Shown here piece by piece: positions 36,931 through 47,005 of a stretch of 64,000 nt of DNA. Location: positions 3,511,001 through 3,575,000 of the forward strand of contig JARFJB010001495.1 of assembly GCA_036346205.1 (NCBI GenBank). The letters are read 5' to 3'. Positions within the stretch are counted from its first letter, which is position 1. The number at the start of each line of letters is the position of its first letter. The notes beneath the pieces were generated by a model. The model was not told the DNA's origin. It saw only the letters and a list, made by a program, of their open reading frames with translations, and ran no database searches. The position numbers and the translations under genes were made by a program. Source of the stretch: Vesta saturnalis. Taxonomy: Eukaryota > Arthropoda > Insecta > Coleoptera > Lampyridae.

Positions 36931-37055
36931 TTAAAATATAATGGGGAATTTTCTCTTAACGTTATACCGATACAACTGAAAGTAAACATTCCATACTTAT
37001 AATATAACTGTAAGTGTTATCGAAACGTTTAGATTGTATAATTTATAGTACACTA

Positions 37056-39774
37056 TTAACACGTTCGCGACGTCGTGTACCACATGTGGTACATGACGGT
37101 CATTAGCTATAGCCGACATGTACCACCAGTGGTACACACCATATCAAGAAAATATTATTTCATACAAAATGTACGGCTCTGTTTAGGACTTTTAAATTAT
37201 ATTACGGCTGTAGATAAAGGTCATGTACCACCAGAGGTGCACCGTTTTAAATCGAAGCAATATTTAAGTTTTAGGCCATCTGATTAGAAACACGATGTAT
37301 TTCCATAAAATTGTATTCAAATAAGATTTGGTTATAAACTAATACATAATATAGACATATATTGAACTAAAACGTGTTTGTAAAAAAGATTCAAATTTAC
37401 CTTATAGTATCAAAATAATACATACATAAAAAAAAACGATTATTTTATGACACGAGTATTCAAATCATTCTTTGAGAACTAAGCATGTTTCTTATTGAAA
37501 CAGTTCAAACACATTGGCGGTTTGGTGTCGCAGTTATCACAATAGGTCATAACTCGCTTGGTCTTTGCCCTTGCTTCTTTACTTCCTCTTTCACTTTGCA
37601 TTAACTCATAACAAGGAAAACACCTTTTACGATTTTGTCTTGCACTTCCCTCAAACCTTTTCAATTTGTGATGCATTTTCTTTGACACTGTTTGATTTTC
37701 TTCAACATCTTCGTGGTCTTTTACTTCTCTGCATTCACCACCAAGAAGTTCACCTATAAGTGCTTCTCTGAACTGCAAAATGTCCAACTTTTTTTTATTA
37801 TTTTTATTATACACTACCCACGAATTGACTACACTGGTCCCAAGGATGACCTCAAAGATAGCCTTCTTATACCACTTGATTGTCTTCCGAAGGCAAGTAT
37901 AGTAGGAAGACATCTGATCTGAGATATCTACACCTTTTTTAGCCTTATTATAATCTATAACTGCTCTTGGCTTCAATACCTCTTCACCTCTCCTGTTTTG
38001 TGAACCAGTAGGAAGTAATTCATCCATATATTGAGGCAAAGTGCTTAGCATAAGAACTGATCTTTTGTCTTGCCATTTAAAGATACGTACGCCTTTGTTA
38101 TTTTCTTTTCCATATATAGCACCCTTTTTGAGTTTTTTTATACAGACATCTTTTGGATTGCCTTTCCTATTTGCCCGTAAAGTACCACATACGTAGGTAT
38201 TGTGCTGTAGGAGGTATTCGGCTAATGTTACACTACTGTAAAAATTGTCAATATACAGAATTCTTCCTTTGTTCAGTAAACCCTCCATTAGTCTTACCGT
38301 TACGTCAAAAGTATGTCCATGTCCACTTACATGCTCCTGCACAACAAAGTTTTCGTTACTACCACAATATATACTAAGATTGTATGTAAAACCTTCAGGT
38401 GTGCACAATTTATAGATTTTGATCCCGTATTTATGCGTTTTTGCTGGGAGATATTGTCGGAAGACAAGTCGGCCCCTCCAAGGTACCATGGTCTCGTCAA
38501 TGACGACCTCTTGACCAGGTTTTAGAGTCTTCTGAAAATTACTAATAATTTGCTGCAAGACATCTCTAATTTTAACCAATCGGTCAGTATTTTGGGAAAA
38601 GCCTCATTATTTGAAAAATGAATAAACTTCAGAAGCAGGTAATCGGTCACGTTTCATACTTCTCCTTATCATGTCATTTGCATACATTTTATTTTTGGAC
38701 CAATAAACGCGCATTTTTGGTAGATGATTTATGCACATTATCATCAAAATTCTAAAGAACTTTCGAAGTTCGTCTCGAGAGATTGTGACTTTGAATATAC
38801 TGTAATGCGTACCTGTTTGTCTCCTCTACTATGAAATCTAGGACATTGTTGTCTATAAACTTCCGGTAGATTTTATATGGACTGGAAATATTGTCCTGAT
38901 TTATCTGCAGATCATCCGAAAACGAAATATTGTTGAAAACTTTTCCACAGGGGCCCCAAGTAACTGCCGGTGTTACATTTTCATCGTCATCTGACTCCCC
39001 ACCAGAGTTTTGATTTGAGGGAATATCGTCAACAACGCCAGCCTCGTCATTATCATGTGAATCTGAAGACCTGTAAGAGCCATCTGAGGGTTCGCATGGA
39101 TCACTTTCCTCGTCTGATGATCCAAACGAATGTTGTTGTTGTTGACTTATACTTGCATTTTTAGGAGCACTAACGATAGGTTCAAATGTTGCTTCTGACA
39201 TTTCTGCAAGTGTCCAATATTCTAATGAGGTTGAAGCAAATTCATCAACTTCAACGATTTTATTTTGTTGTAACAATAAATTAGAAGATGAACTGCTGGT
39301 TACTGCCCGAGCAGCCAACAAAATTCTCTCTGTTCTAGAGGACATTTTTACTTAACACTTACGTAGAAACTAATTTATGTGAAATTACACCATAATAATT
39401 ATTATATTCATTCAAATATTAGGTAAATGCTTCATTTTCTTACTAAAAAAAAATGAAAAAATCCAACACTTATATGAGGTTATTTCTTCCAACAAAGCGA
39501 CTATTACTCCAGTAAATAATATTGCACAACACTTTTCTGCATACACGTGGACAATATATAGCTTTGAGCGGGAGACTGGACTGATCCACCGGCAGTACAT
39601 GACCGGTCACAAACGAGACATGTACTCGGGAGCCGTCGTGTACCACCTGTGGCGCATGAGAAATATTACGTAAAGCCGCCGTGTGTCACCGGTGGTACAC
39701 TACAAAATTAACCTAATATTACTTACGGTTCAGTTATATGTCTTATAAAAACCGTTCCGTCGCGAACGTGTTAA
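37056..39774 (-). mobile_element. piggyBac element C with perfect 13-bp ends
   Basis: TTAA at 37056-37059 and 39771-39774 flank perfect inverted ends CACGTTCGCGACG (37060-37072 and 39758-39770). Subterminal palindromes of GTACCAC-GTGGTAC type recur inside both ends (37077-37092, 37120-37135, 37224-37239, 39640-39655, 39683-39698). It inserted in a TTAA of the right arm of PLE-A: removing it restores a sequence that matches the left arm (32740-32790). Confidence 0.92.
37479..39345 (-). pseudogene. piggyBac transposase C, one central break
   Basis: The N-terminal frame (39345-38752) is Ser/Asp/Glu-rich then gives PYKIYRKFIDNNVLDFIVEE, a typical piggyBac start. The C-terminal frame (38579-37479, 366 residues) holds all three catalytic Asp: VIDETMVPWRGRLVFRQYL, ILYIDNFYSSVTLAEYL and KKGVDISDQMSSYYTCLRK. 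It ends in a Cys-rich domain (RKRCFPCYELM, YCDNCDTKPPMCLNCF). The two frames are separated by a lesion around 38580-38750 where the ALLLH and RDRF-type region should be. The intact catalytic part suggests recent activity of the family; this copy is broken. Confidence 0.88.
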
Positions 39775-40714
39775 AAAATCCCAAAAAAGATAAGTATTTT
39801 ATCATAAATAAAGATGTTTACTTTTTAATTTTATAGGCAAAGAAATAGGATATATGGAAAATGCAATTAAGCATTCCTTAAAAATTTATTAAGTTACAAT
39901 TGTTTAACAAGCACATTTTATTTATTAAATTAATTACTTATTGTGTAGGATATTATTGGATAGTGATTAATAATTTCGTATGTAATGTATTCTAGATACA
40001 TCAAGTCAAGTATTACCAATCGGGTGTTGCGACTCTTCTGTAAAACTCTTAATCTCGTGGTACGAAGAATTCAGTCTAAAGGTAGGAAAAACAGTAAAAC
40101 TAAAAACCAAAGAGAAAATGTGGGAAGAAATAGAAATGAAAAATCAAGGATATTGCTTTAGTGCGTTACAAATTGAGAATAAATGAAAAACATTAGAAAG
40201 AGCTTTCAAGAAGAAAACAGAAAATAACAATAAAACCAGCAGAGCACGTGCAATATGTCCTTACGAGAAGTAAGTTTTTGTAAGTTGAAGCACAGAATAA
40301 AATTTATTCTGTGGTTGAAGCATACCAGAATTCTTACTTGGATCGAATGATAATGGGAAGAACCGACTGGAATTATTAATACAAGTAGATGGTGCACAAG
40401 CAAGTAGAAGTTCTAGTCCTAGGCCACAAATGGTGGAAAATAATTCTTCGAATAGTGAAACAACATTAAATACCAGCAATATTGAAACGAATACTCATTC
40501 CAAAAGAGTAACAGCAGTAAATGAATTGCGAGAATATAAAATGTTGAAGGAGAAGCTGGGTGTAGAAGCCATAGAATTTAAGAAGTGGAAATTGCTTGTA
40601 TATGAAGAAAGAACTAAAGAATTAAAAAGGAAAAATGTTTTTCTAGAGAAATTTGTGAACTCTCAACTACACACCGAATAAGAATTGTAATGTTAATACA
40701 TAAAACAATTTAAT

Positions 40715-41929
40715 CTATTGCATATTAATTATAAAATATTCATAATGAATACATATATCATCTCTTAAATCAAAATGCTTTCCATCTTCATTCCCATTGT
40801 GAATATTGCCATACTCTTCAGAAATGTCTTCATCTTGCATTATTTCTAAATGTAAATCATCTTGGTCAACTAAGTTGTGAAGAACACAACAAGCTCTAAT
40901 GAAATGGCGAAGCGTTTTCAAATTTTGTAGCTTGCAATAATATGATTGTCCAAATCTCTGCTTTAACATCCCAAATAAATGTTCAATATCTACTCAGCAT
41001 GAACTCAAAGCAGTATTAAAATTTTTTGTTTTCTATTTAAATGTCGATTGTCTTTATGGAACAATAAGCCATTTTAGGCAAGGATAGGCAGAGTCTCCTA
41101 ATACATAATATCCTGCAAATCGCACATCACAGAAATGTTGATTTGATAAATGATAAATTTACTTGTAGTATTAGCAAAGAGTATATAATATTATATACTC
41201 TTTGGTATTAGTTAACTTTTCGAATATAAATGAATTTTATAAAACATAACTTTCGTGAACAGATCCCGACGATCCTATGAACAAATCGATAAATTTCTTT
41301 TCTTCATTGCAAATTGCTTGCATTACAATTGTGATGTTGCCTTTTCTATCAATGTATTCGTCTGGATTTTTCTTCGGAGGGTCAATTCTTATGTGTGTTT
41401 GTATAAAAATTAACAAGATTAAGCTTATAAACTTACCTATTACATTAGGTATTCTGTTATTATAGTAGTTTGCCGTTATCACCTTTTTATTTTCATTTGG
41501 CCATACAATTAATTCTTTTGACAAATTACTAATAAACATCGTTATTTTCTTAATGATGTGGTGCACCATCCATAACGATAAATCAAATCGATCAGCTACA
41601 TCTCTATAAGAGTAAGCCTCATGGTCTGCAAACCATAAAAAAAACACGAGGTGTTTGTCAGTAGACGTTCTGTTATAATTTTGTTGAACATTCTTATATA
41701 CTTCACTTTGCTCAAATTTTTTGGTTAATTCAATGAACAAAGTTCTTGAAATTCGAAAATGCGTTCTGAATTCTAAATCGGTATAATTTGATACAACCTT
41801 TTCAAAGTAATTTTCTATACAATTTCTTTTCTGTTTATCATTAAATGTATTTACAAGTAAGAATTCTTCGCTTATACCACTACTATCACTTAAGTCATTA
41901 TCGTCGATTAGGAGATTTAATGTATTCAT
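40715..41929 (-). pseudogene. PIF/Harbinger (HARBI1-like) transposase, disrupted
   Basis: Frame 41929-41237 starts at an ATG with an acidic leader, then FRTHFRISRTLFIELTKKFE, HLVFFLWFADHEAYSYRDVA (helix-turn-helix region), NRIPNVIGKFI, GNITIVMQAICNEEKKFIDL and GSSGSVHESYVL, where the expected Asp of the first DDE position reads Glu. GDSAYPCLKWLIVP (second Asp) and VDIEHLFGMLKQRFGQ (final Glu) lie downstream, the last continuing to 40715 (FIRACCVLHNLVDQDD). A small palindromic insertion at 41174-41205 and several stops cut the gene. It converges on the SANT/Myb-like gene, the usual two-gene Harbinger arrangement. Confidence 0.82.
41169..41210. mobile_element. 32-bp palindromic mini-insertion with TATTA duplication
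   Basis: A palindrome (41174-41205; CAAAGAGTATATAA and its inverse around a TA centre) is flanked by TATTA on both sides (41169-41173 and 41206-41210). Its ends match those of the 1.23-kb element at 56087-57320 and the mini-insertion at 59103-59132. It interrupts the Harbinger transposase, showing that it is an insertion. Confidence 0.7.
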
Positions 41930-41939
41930 AATTTTCCAT

Positions 41940-42119
41940 TGAGTATATTTACGAGCTCATCTTACAAAACAACAACACGAAAAATGTTTGGTATTCGCAT
42001 AACAAACAAAGCTAGTATCCGCCTATCCATTTTTTATTTGTGTTTCCCTTTTATTCCAAGTGTATCTATTCTCCTTTTAAATTCGCATCTTCGATTTCCC
42101 ATTTCTTTAACTTGGTGAA
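41940..42119. other. Spacer, Harbinger end not defined
   Basis: Should contain the outer end of the Harbinger element on this side; I could not match it with an inverse sequence near 32.4 kb. Confidence 0.35.
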
Positions 42120-42900
42120 TCAACAATCTATCTCATTGCTGCCTGAGGATGTACCTGGTGCTATAATTGAGAGAAGGCATTCGAATTGTGGACCATTCTA
42201 ATCTTGATGTGCAGAGGTGGTTAGAATGCAGAGGGTTAAAAAAATGGGAATTAAGTTGAATTGTGGAACGGTTAGTTATATGTCCAGTGTAATTGCATCT
42301 AACACACAGAATACTTCTTTTCAGGGTTGTGAATTGTATATGAGCAGGATGTGATCAATACACATTTTTGGGAATTGATGAAGGAAATAGTGTGATTTAA
42401 AATGAAACATAACTCCAACGGCTACAACATCAACTTCAACTGTAGCTCCTGAACAATTAATAGAATGAAATAAATTTCCAAGTGCAGATATTCCACAATG
42501 CTTTAACAAGGGACATATTTATACGTATATTGTTGGCTCTTCTTTTGAATCTGAAAATTATGAAATCCAAGATGATGCAGGGGTGACAGAAAAACCATTT
42601 CGACGTGGTTCACAATATGTCAGCAGCGATTATATTCATAATGTTTTTGATGCTAGTCATAACAAGCGCTACTACTTAAAAGCTGAAATGAATGCAACAA
42701 ATTTTAATATTTAAAGAAAGTATGGCAGAACATATGTCACAATATGCAAACAATCCAATTGAAATCACGGGTGCTGAAATTCAAGGATCTATGGAATGGA
42801 AAAAATGGAGATCATATTTTATCACAGCATCAAACACAAAAGTTGCATGTTTTTTAACAACTATGTCTGCAAAATGTAATTTTTTAGCAAAAACTTTCTT
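42120..42900 (+). pseudogene. SAP-domain / YqaJ-like nuclease pseudogene
   Basis: Forward-strand remnant. SLLPEDVPGAIIERRHSNC is followed, one frame away, by LDVQRWLECRGLKK and IVERLVI, the pattern of a SAP DNA-binding motif. Further on come KGHIYTYIVGSSFESENYEI, RGSQYVSSDYIHNVFDASHN and MEWKKWRSYFITASNTKVAC, resembling the start of a YqaJ-type exonuclease domain (residues W..R.. and TASN). Proteins with SAP plus YqaJ recur in insect genomes. Stops and shifts break it and the nuclease core is missing. The assignment rests on motif memory. Confidence 0.5.
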
Positions 42901-43215
42901 TGATACCATCTCCGGCTATCTTTGCGAGAAACACTCGGTTCGCCCATTCACATCATCAGTATGCAGTACAAATCTCCACTTGTCGTACCAAACGGGCGCA
43001 ATCCACATTTTTCTACACGGCTTCTAAACTCTGGAATGATCTCCCTAGTTCCTGTTTTCCTCTCACTTATGATATGAGAAAATTTAAGGTAGCTGTTCAT
43101 AGGCATCTATTGGCAATTCATTATCCCTCTATCCATCCTCCTAAGTGTTCCTGAGTGCTTTAGCACGATAGGCCTTATTTAGCCTGTTCAGGTCCACAAT
43201 CATAAAAAAAAATTA
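42900..43215 (+). mobile_element. LINE 3' fragment (RT C-terminal tail)
   Basis: Frame 42900-43154 reads NTRFAHSHHQYAVQISTCRT, QSTFFYTASKLWNDLPSSCF and MRKFKVAVHRHLL, the standard C-terminal end of CR1/Jockey-type LINE polymerases (R..FFYR....WN.LP). A short 3' UTR and an A-rich end (CATAAAAAAAAATT near 43205) follow. 5'-truncated. Confidence 0.75.
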
Positions 43216-43904
43216 ACTATGATAGGAATTAGGTTTGAAATCGTCTGTAATTGGTTTCTAAATTTATTGAGTTTTTTCGTAATAATACATTTAAAGTTTG
43301 AGAGATTGTTTTCATTACTATTCCCCGGTTATTGAATGTTGAGTAACGTTTTATTTGTATATAGTTGTATATAACTTTAAATAATGTTTATTTCGTTTGA
43401 TTTCCTTAAAATTTAATAGAAAGTTTTGTAAAATTAAGTAACTTAAAGAAAGAGTGTAGATGTAAATGTATTTGATATCGTTCTGGCGACAAGAAGTCGA
43501 GTGATTGCAGTGGTTCAGCTTAATATTGACTATGTTGGTTTTGAGTCATAAAGATAGAATGTGGGACTAACTGCTTGAACTTAAATGAAAATACAGAGAT
43601 ACTTTCCACGTTGATTCTGGTGACGTTTGGAATTTTGAAAATTATGGAGTCCTTACGGTTGAAAACGAGGTTTGTGTGTAGGGGGTATCAAATCTTCTCC
43701 TTCCGTTTCTTAATTGGTGGAACGAAATTAAATGAGATTTTTTTGTTGTGAATATTGAACTTACTAAGAATATTCCATAGTGATTTTTGACCATCTTTCT
43801 TCAAGTCGAATTCCATATACGTTTTTTTCTCGTTTTTACTGGTACTAAAAATTAGAATTTTGTACGTGATTATTCAACTTGTCAATCTTAATATAACCAG
43901 GTTT
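43216..43904. other. Spacer, nothing recognised
   Basis: No gene or repeat was recognised. Confidence 0.4.
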
Positions 43905-43985
43905 TTGGGTTTGAAATTGAATTGGAACGAGTAATCCGTAGAAAAGGACAACAATCATTGGTGGAGTGGATAGGGTTTGACAAAT
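43905..43985 (+). pseudogene. Chromodomain-like fragment
   Basis: About 27 residues, ELERVIRRKGQQSLVEWIGF then DKSHNSWI, match the chromodomain pattern (V...L..KG...LVKW.GY....NSW) found at the C-terminus of integrases from Maverick/Polinton or chromovirus-type elements. Nothing upstream supports a longer gene. Short, so the parent element is uncertain. Confidence 0.4.
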
Positions 43986-44610
43986 CTCATAATTCTTGGA
44001 TATATATTTATGTTTATTTGCTAATTTATATAATTTTGCAAAGTACCTATTATTTTTATACCCTTACTCTACTGTTTACATTTCATTTCGTTTTTTTACA
44101 TTATTTATCTCCTTATTACATTTTTTTTATCTTCCATAATGTATTTTTTCACTTTTGATCCCTCTCCCATTCACTGTTTTCTCCTTTTCCAAGTTTCCTC
44201 CATCTATTCTGCTCCCACTACCTTTTCCTAAAGTATTTCTTCTACACTCCTATCATCCTCTTTTAACTCCCTACACTCTTGTAATATACATTACATTCTC
44301 CATCCCTTCCCCACATAATTACGTCTTCTTTCTTCCTCTTTTCTCTAATACCGTCAACCGGGGCTTAGTGGATCGGCCAGGGTGGAGTGGATCACATACA
44401 TTTAATTATTTTTTATTTATAATTTATTAATAGCCCATGTGTAACTTAGATCTGGGCGATAGAATTAATTAAATATCTGTCACCAGAGTTAATCCGTGAT
44501 TTTTTTATAAAGTACCATTGCGGGGTAAGGTAGATCAGCGCTTTTGACACCAGTTATTGTGTTAGGTTAGGTACGTATATATGTCGGTCATTCCCAGAAT
44601 TCTGCATTTG

Positions 44611-45288
44611 TACAGTCCGCGCGGCCAAAGAATGCCTGAACGTTGGATGCGCTTTCGTCCAACTTCAAGTCTCTTAAGCGCGACATGTCAGTGGCGTCGC
44701 CACCAAAAGCGCGTTCCGTTTATTATCATGTATTAAGTACACTAATTAATTATTTATTTCTGTTATTAATTTACATACGTACTTGTTAATTAACTTTATT
44801 TATTTAACTTATTTGTTAGTAGTATTTAATATTATTATAGTAGGTAATTATCGCCGTTTGAGTAACTTTTCCCCAACGTGTATGGAAATATAAAAATTGA
44901 TTACCTAAGAAATATCATAATTTGTTTAAATCCTGAATAATACTCTTAAAATACAGCCTATTCTGTTTCTATAATTAAAAATCGAACTTATACTTTTTGA
45001 TTTTCATAAACGATTAAACTGTTGTGTTCATTTGTAATTAAAATATAAAATTTATTACTTGTCAACATGGTTATTTTTTTATTTTATAAATGTTTAAACT
45101 ATTACTGTTCATATGTAATTCAAATAAATGAAATATTTTAAAATTTCTTGTGGTTTGGTGACGAATAATTGAAAACGCGACACCGACGCCACTGGTAATG
45201 CTTTCAGTCGCTATTGCGTTAACGAGTGCGGCCGAATGCACGAACATCCATGCGCGACACGAGGCATTCTTTAGCCGCGCGGACTGTA
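44611..45288. mobile_element. MITE with 26-bp ends nested in the pogo element
   Basis: Ends ACAGTCCGCGCGGCCAAAGA (44612 on) and the inverse TCTTTAGCCGCGCGGACTGT (to 45287) match over about 26 bp with one or two differences and lie within TA dinucleotides. Length about 680 bp, no coding sequence. Subterminal parts are also GC-rich and partly inverse (GTGGCGTCGCC with GACGCCAC). Likely a Tc1/mariner-type non-autonomous element, to judge by the TA flanks. Confidence 0.75.
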
Positions 45289-45350
45289 TATTATGATTAA
45301 GTCGTGAAGCAGTAGCGTACATGATTAATTTAAGAGGGTGTAGGTAATAT

Positions 45351-47005
45351 TCATGGAGAGAGCAGTAGTTGCCGTAAGAACTGGCAGAATGTCACAAAGG
45401 CAAGCTTCGGAATCGTACGGTGTGCCATATAGTCACGTACATGGCCGAGGATGATGAAAAGGTTCTGGTGGATTCGTTCCAGTTGTGTGGTGAATATGCA
45501 TTCCCAATGAAACCAGTGCCTGCCCGAAAAATTGTCCAGCAATTTCTCAATAAAAAGGCGTAAAGAACAAGGGTTTTCCAACAATCTACCTGGTGCAGAT
45601 TGGTTCTATTTATTTATGAAAAGACATCCCGAGTTGACAGCCAAATTCGCAGAAAACACTCAACGAGTCCGAGCTGCTGTATCTCATGAATCAGTTCGAG
45701 AATATTTCGAGAATCTTCGTGCGGTTGTGAAAGACGTGTCTGCCTCAAACATCGTTAATTACGATGAATCCGCATTTAGAGACGATCCTGGAGCTGAGAG
45801 GTGGTTAAGAAGGGGACAAAGCATGCCTGCAGAATAGTAGACGCCAGTAAATCAAGCACCACTGTCATGTTTGCAATTGCGGCCGATGGCACAAGATGCC
45901 ATCCTACGTGGTTATAAGGCTAAAAACATGTATGAAGGTTGGAAAGAAGGGAGTTTACCAGGCTCAGAATATAATATCTCCAAGAGATGATGCCGCTGTT
46001 TTTGAGCACTGCTTTTTTACGATCATGCTCCCATTTTTCCGAAGGTTGGAATGTCATAAAATTCTCATCGGGGACAACCTGAGAAGTCATTTGACGATCA
46101 GTGTCATTCAAGCGTGCAAGAAAAACAACATACGCTTTGTATTGCTGCCCCCTAATTTAACCCACATTTTAAAACCGCTCGACGTGTCTTACTTTAGGCC
46201 GTTGAAAGCAGCATGGAAATCTGTGATCGAAAAATGGAAATTGAAAAATCGAGGTCTTCTTCCCAAAACGCTCTTTCCCACAAAATTGAAAGAAGTAGTC
46301 AGTCTCAGGAAAATGCAATTTCTGGCTTCAAAGCATGTGGGATAGTGCCTTTCAATCCACAAGTGGTCTTGGACAAAATGGTATATCGAAAAGCACCGGC
46401 TGAATTAAAAACAGGGTAATTCTGGTCCAAAACGCAGAAAGGTAGCGGTGATCGCTGGAAAGAATATCACCTTATGCGACCTGGAAAAGAAAAAGCTCCA
46501 GTTTCGACCAAAAGGAAAAAGAGAAAAGGACAACTTAGCAGCAGCTCTGAACAGGATGATGTTGCTAATAATGCTGCTACTCTTGAAGAAGAGGAGGCCG
46601 ATATCGATGTTGTCGATGACAAATTTGCTACGAATGACGTCGAAGACGAAGATTCAGAAGCACGATATCCTTGTTGCACATACAAAATTGGAGAACCGTT
46701 AAATCAGTGTGAAAAGACGAATTCCGACATATCCAAACCTGATCAATTCGTTCTTGACGTTCAAGACGAACACACGGGACCGACATTTTATTGCGAAAAT
46801 ACTTCAAGTAGAAGAATCTGATGTCATCGTCATCACTCTCAGAAAAAAAAGTTCTAACAAAGAAATTTTGTTCGTATATCCACAAATAGCAGACATCTCA
46901 ACGATCCCCAGGGACAAAATTGTGAAAAAAGTTCCACTGAAAAGTTCAAAAACACAACGGTTCATTTTCCATATAAAGAAAGAAGACGAAAATATTTTAA
47001 AATAG
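45351..47005 (+). pseudogene. pogo/jerky-type transposase, frameshifted
   Basis: Starts at an ATG with a Psq-type helix-turn-helix (VAVRTGRMSQRQASESYGVP). After shifts come LPGADWFYLFMKRHPELTAK and the CENP-B-like segment to 45837 with NYDESAFRDDPG (first Asp). Frame 45896-46345 holds HKILIGDNLRSHLTISVIQA (second Asp) and PNLTHILKPLDVSYFRPLKA (third Asp). The downstream frame 46474-46821 is Lys/Asp/Glu-rich. Breaks lie near 45450, 45560, 45840 and 46330. All three catalytic Asp remain in the text, so the decay is moderate. Belongs to the DDE_1 family. Confidence 0.85.

Larger units (their letters stand above)
33753..37005. mobile_element. Penelope-like element B, head-to-head inverted dimer
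   Basis: The insert is flanked by AACTGTAAGT on both sides (33743-33752 and 37006-37015), a 10-bp target duplication. It consists of two copies of one PLE in opposite directions: the left copy is read on minus from about 35280 to 33775, the right on plus from about 35300 to 37000. They meet 5' end to 5' end near 35280-35305, and each keeps its own 3' terminal segment with a hammerhead-like motif. The right copy reaches about 200 bases further 5'. The copies are very similar, so the dimer is not ancient. Confidence 0.85.
33729..37032 (+). ncRNA. Hammerhead-like motif split by PLE-B (PLE-A, right arm)
   Basis: The forward copy of the PLE-A motif: its 5' half (stem I CTA, CTGACGA, GATAAC) is at 33729-33752 and its 3' half (GTTATC, GAAAC, TTTAG) at 37016-37032. 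The 3.25-kb PLE-B insert entered the stem II loop and duplicated AACTGTAAGT. The motif is destroyed as a contiguous RNA. Confidence 0.6.
32726..39806 (+). mobile_element. Penelope-like element A with inverted terminal segments
   Basis: An inverted segment at the left (32726-32985, minus orientation) is repeated in forward orientation at 33566-33752, 37006-37055 and 39775-39806. The forward copy is interrupted first by PLE-B and then by a piggyBac; removing both restores one continuous arm. Between the arms, forward coding for a PLE C-terminus is visible at about 33003-33130 (REAIEIYKHPNNFNRQEENL and NRFWHLIIKK). The terminal arms carry a hammerhead-like motif. Coding for reverse transcriptase is missing. 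It lies inside the intron of the SANT/Myb-like gene. Confidence 0.75.
32572..40681 (+). pseudogene. SANT/Myb-like gene, probably Harbinger second gene
   Basis: Exon 1 (32572-32653) starts at an ATG (MENWEYVLNEDG) and ends at a GTAAGT donor in phase 1. Exon 2 starts after TCTAG at 39996 in the matching phase and gives VKLLISWYEEFSLKVGKT, KEKMWEEIEMKNQGY and SALQIENK, then TLERAFKKKTE: the pattern of SANT/MADF-like DNA-binding proteins that accompany PIF/Harbinger transposases. A TGA replaces the expected Trp codon at about 40183. The last frame (to 40681) has a charged coiled-coil-like tail (RVTAVNELREYKMLKEKL, FKKWKLLVYEERTKELKRK). The 7.3-kb intron is filled by Penelope-like elements and a piggyBac. 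Linking exon 1 to exon 2 is inference from matching phase and splice sites. Confidence 0.5.
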
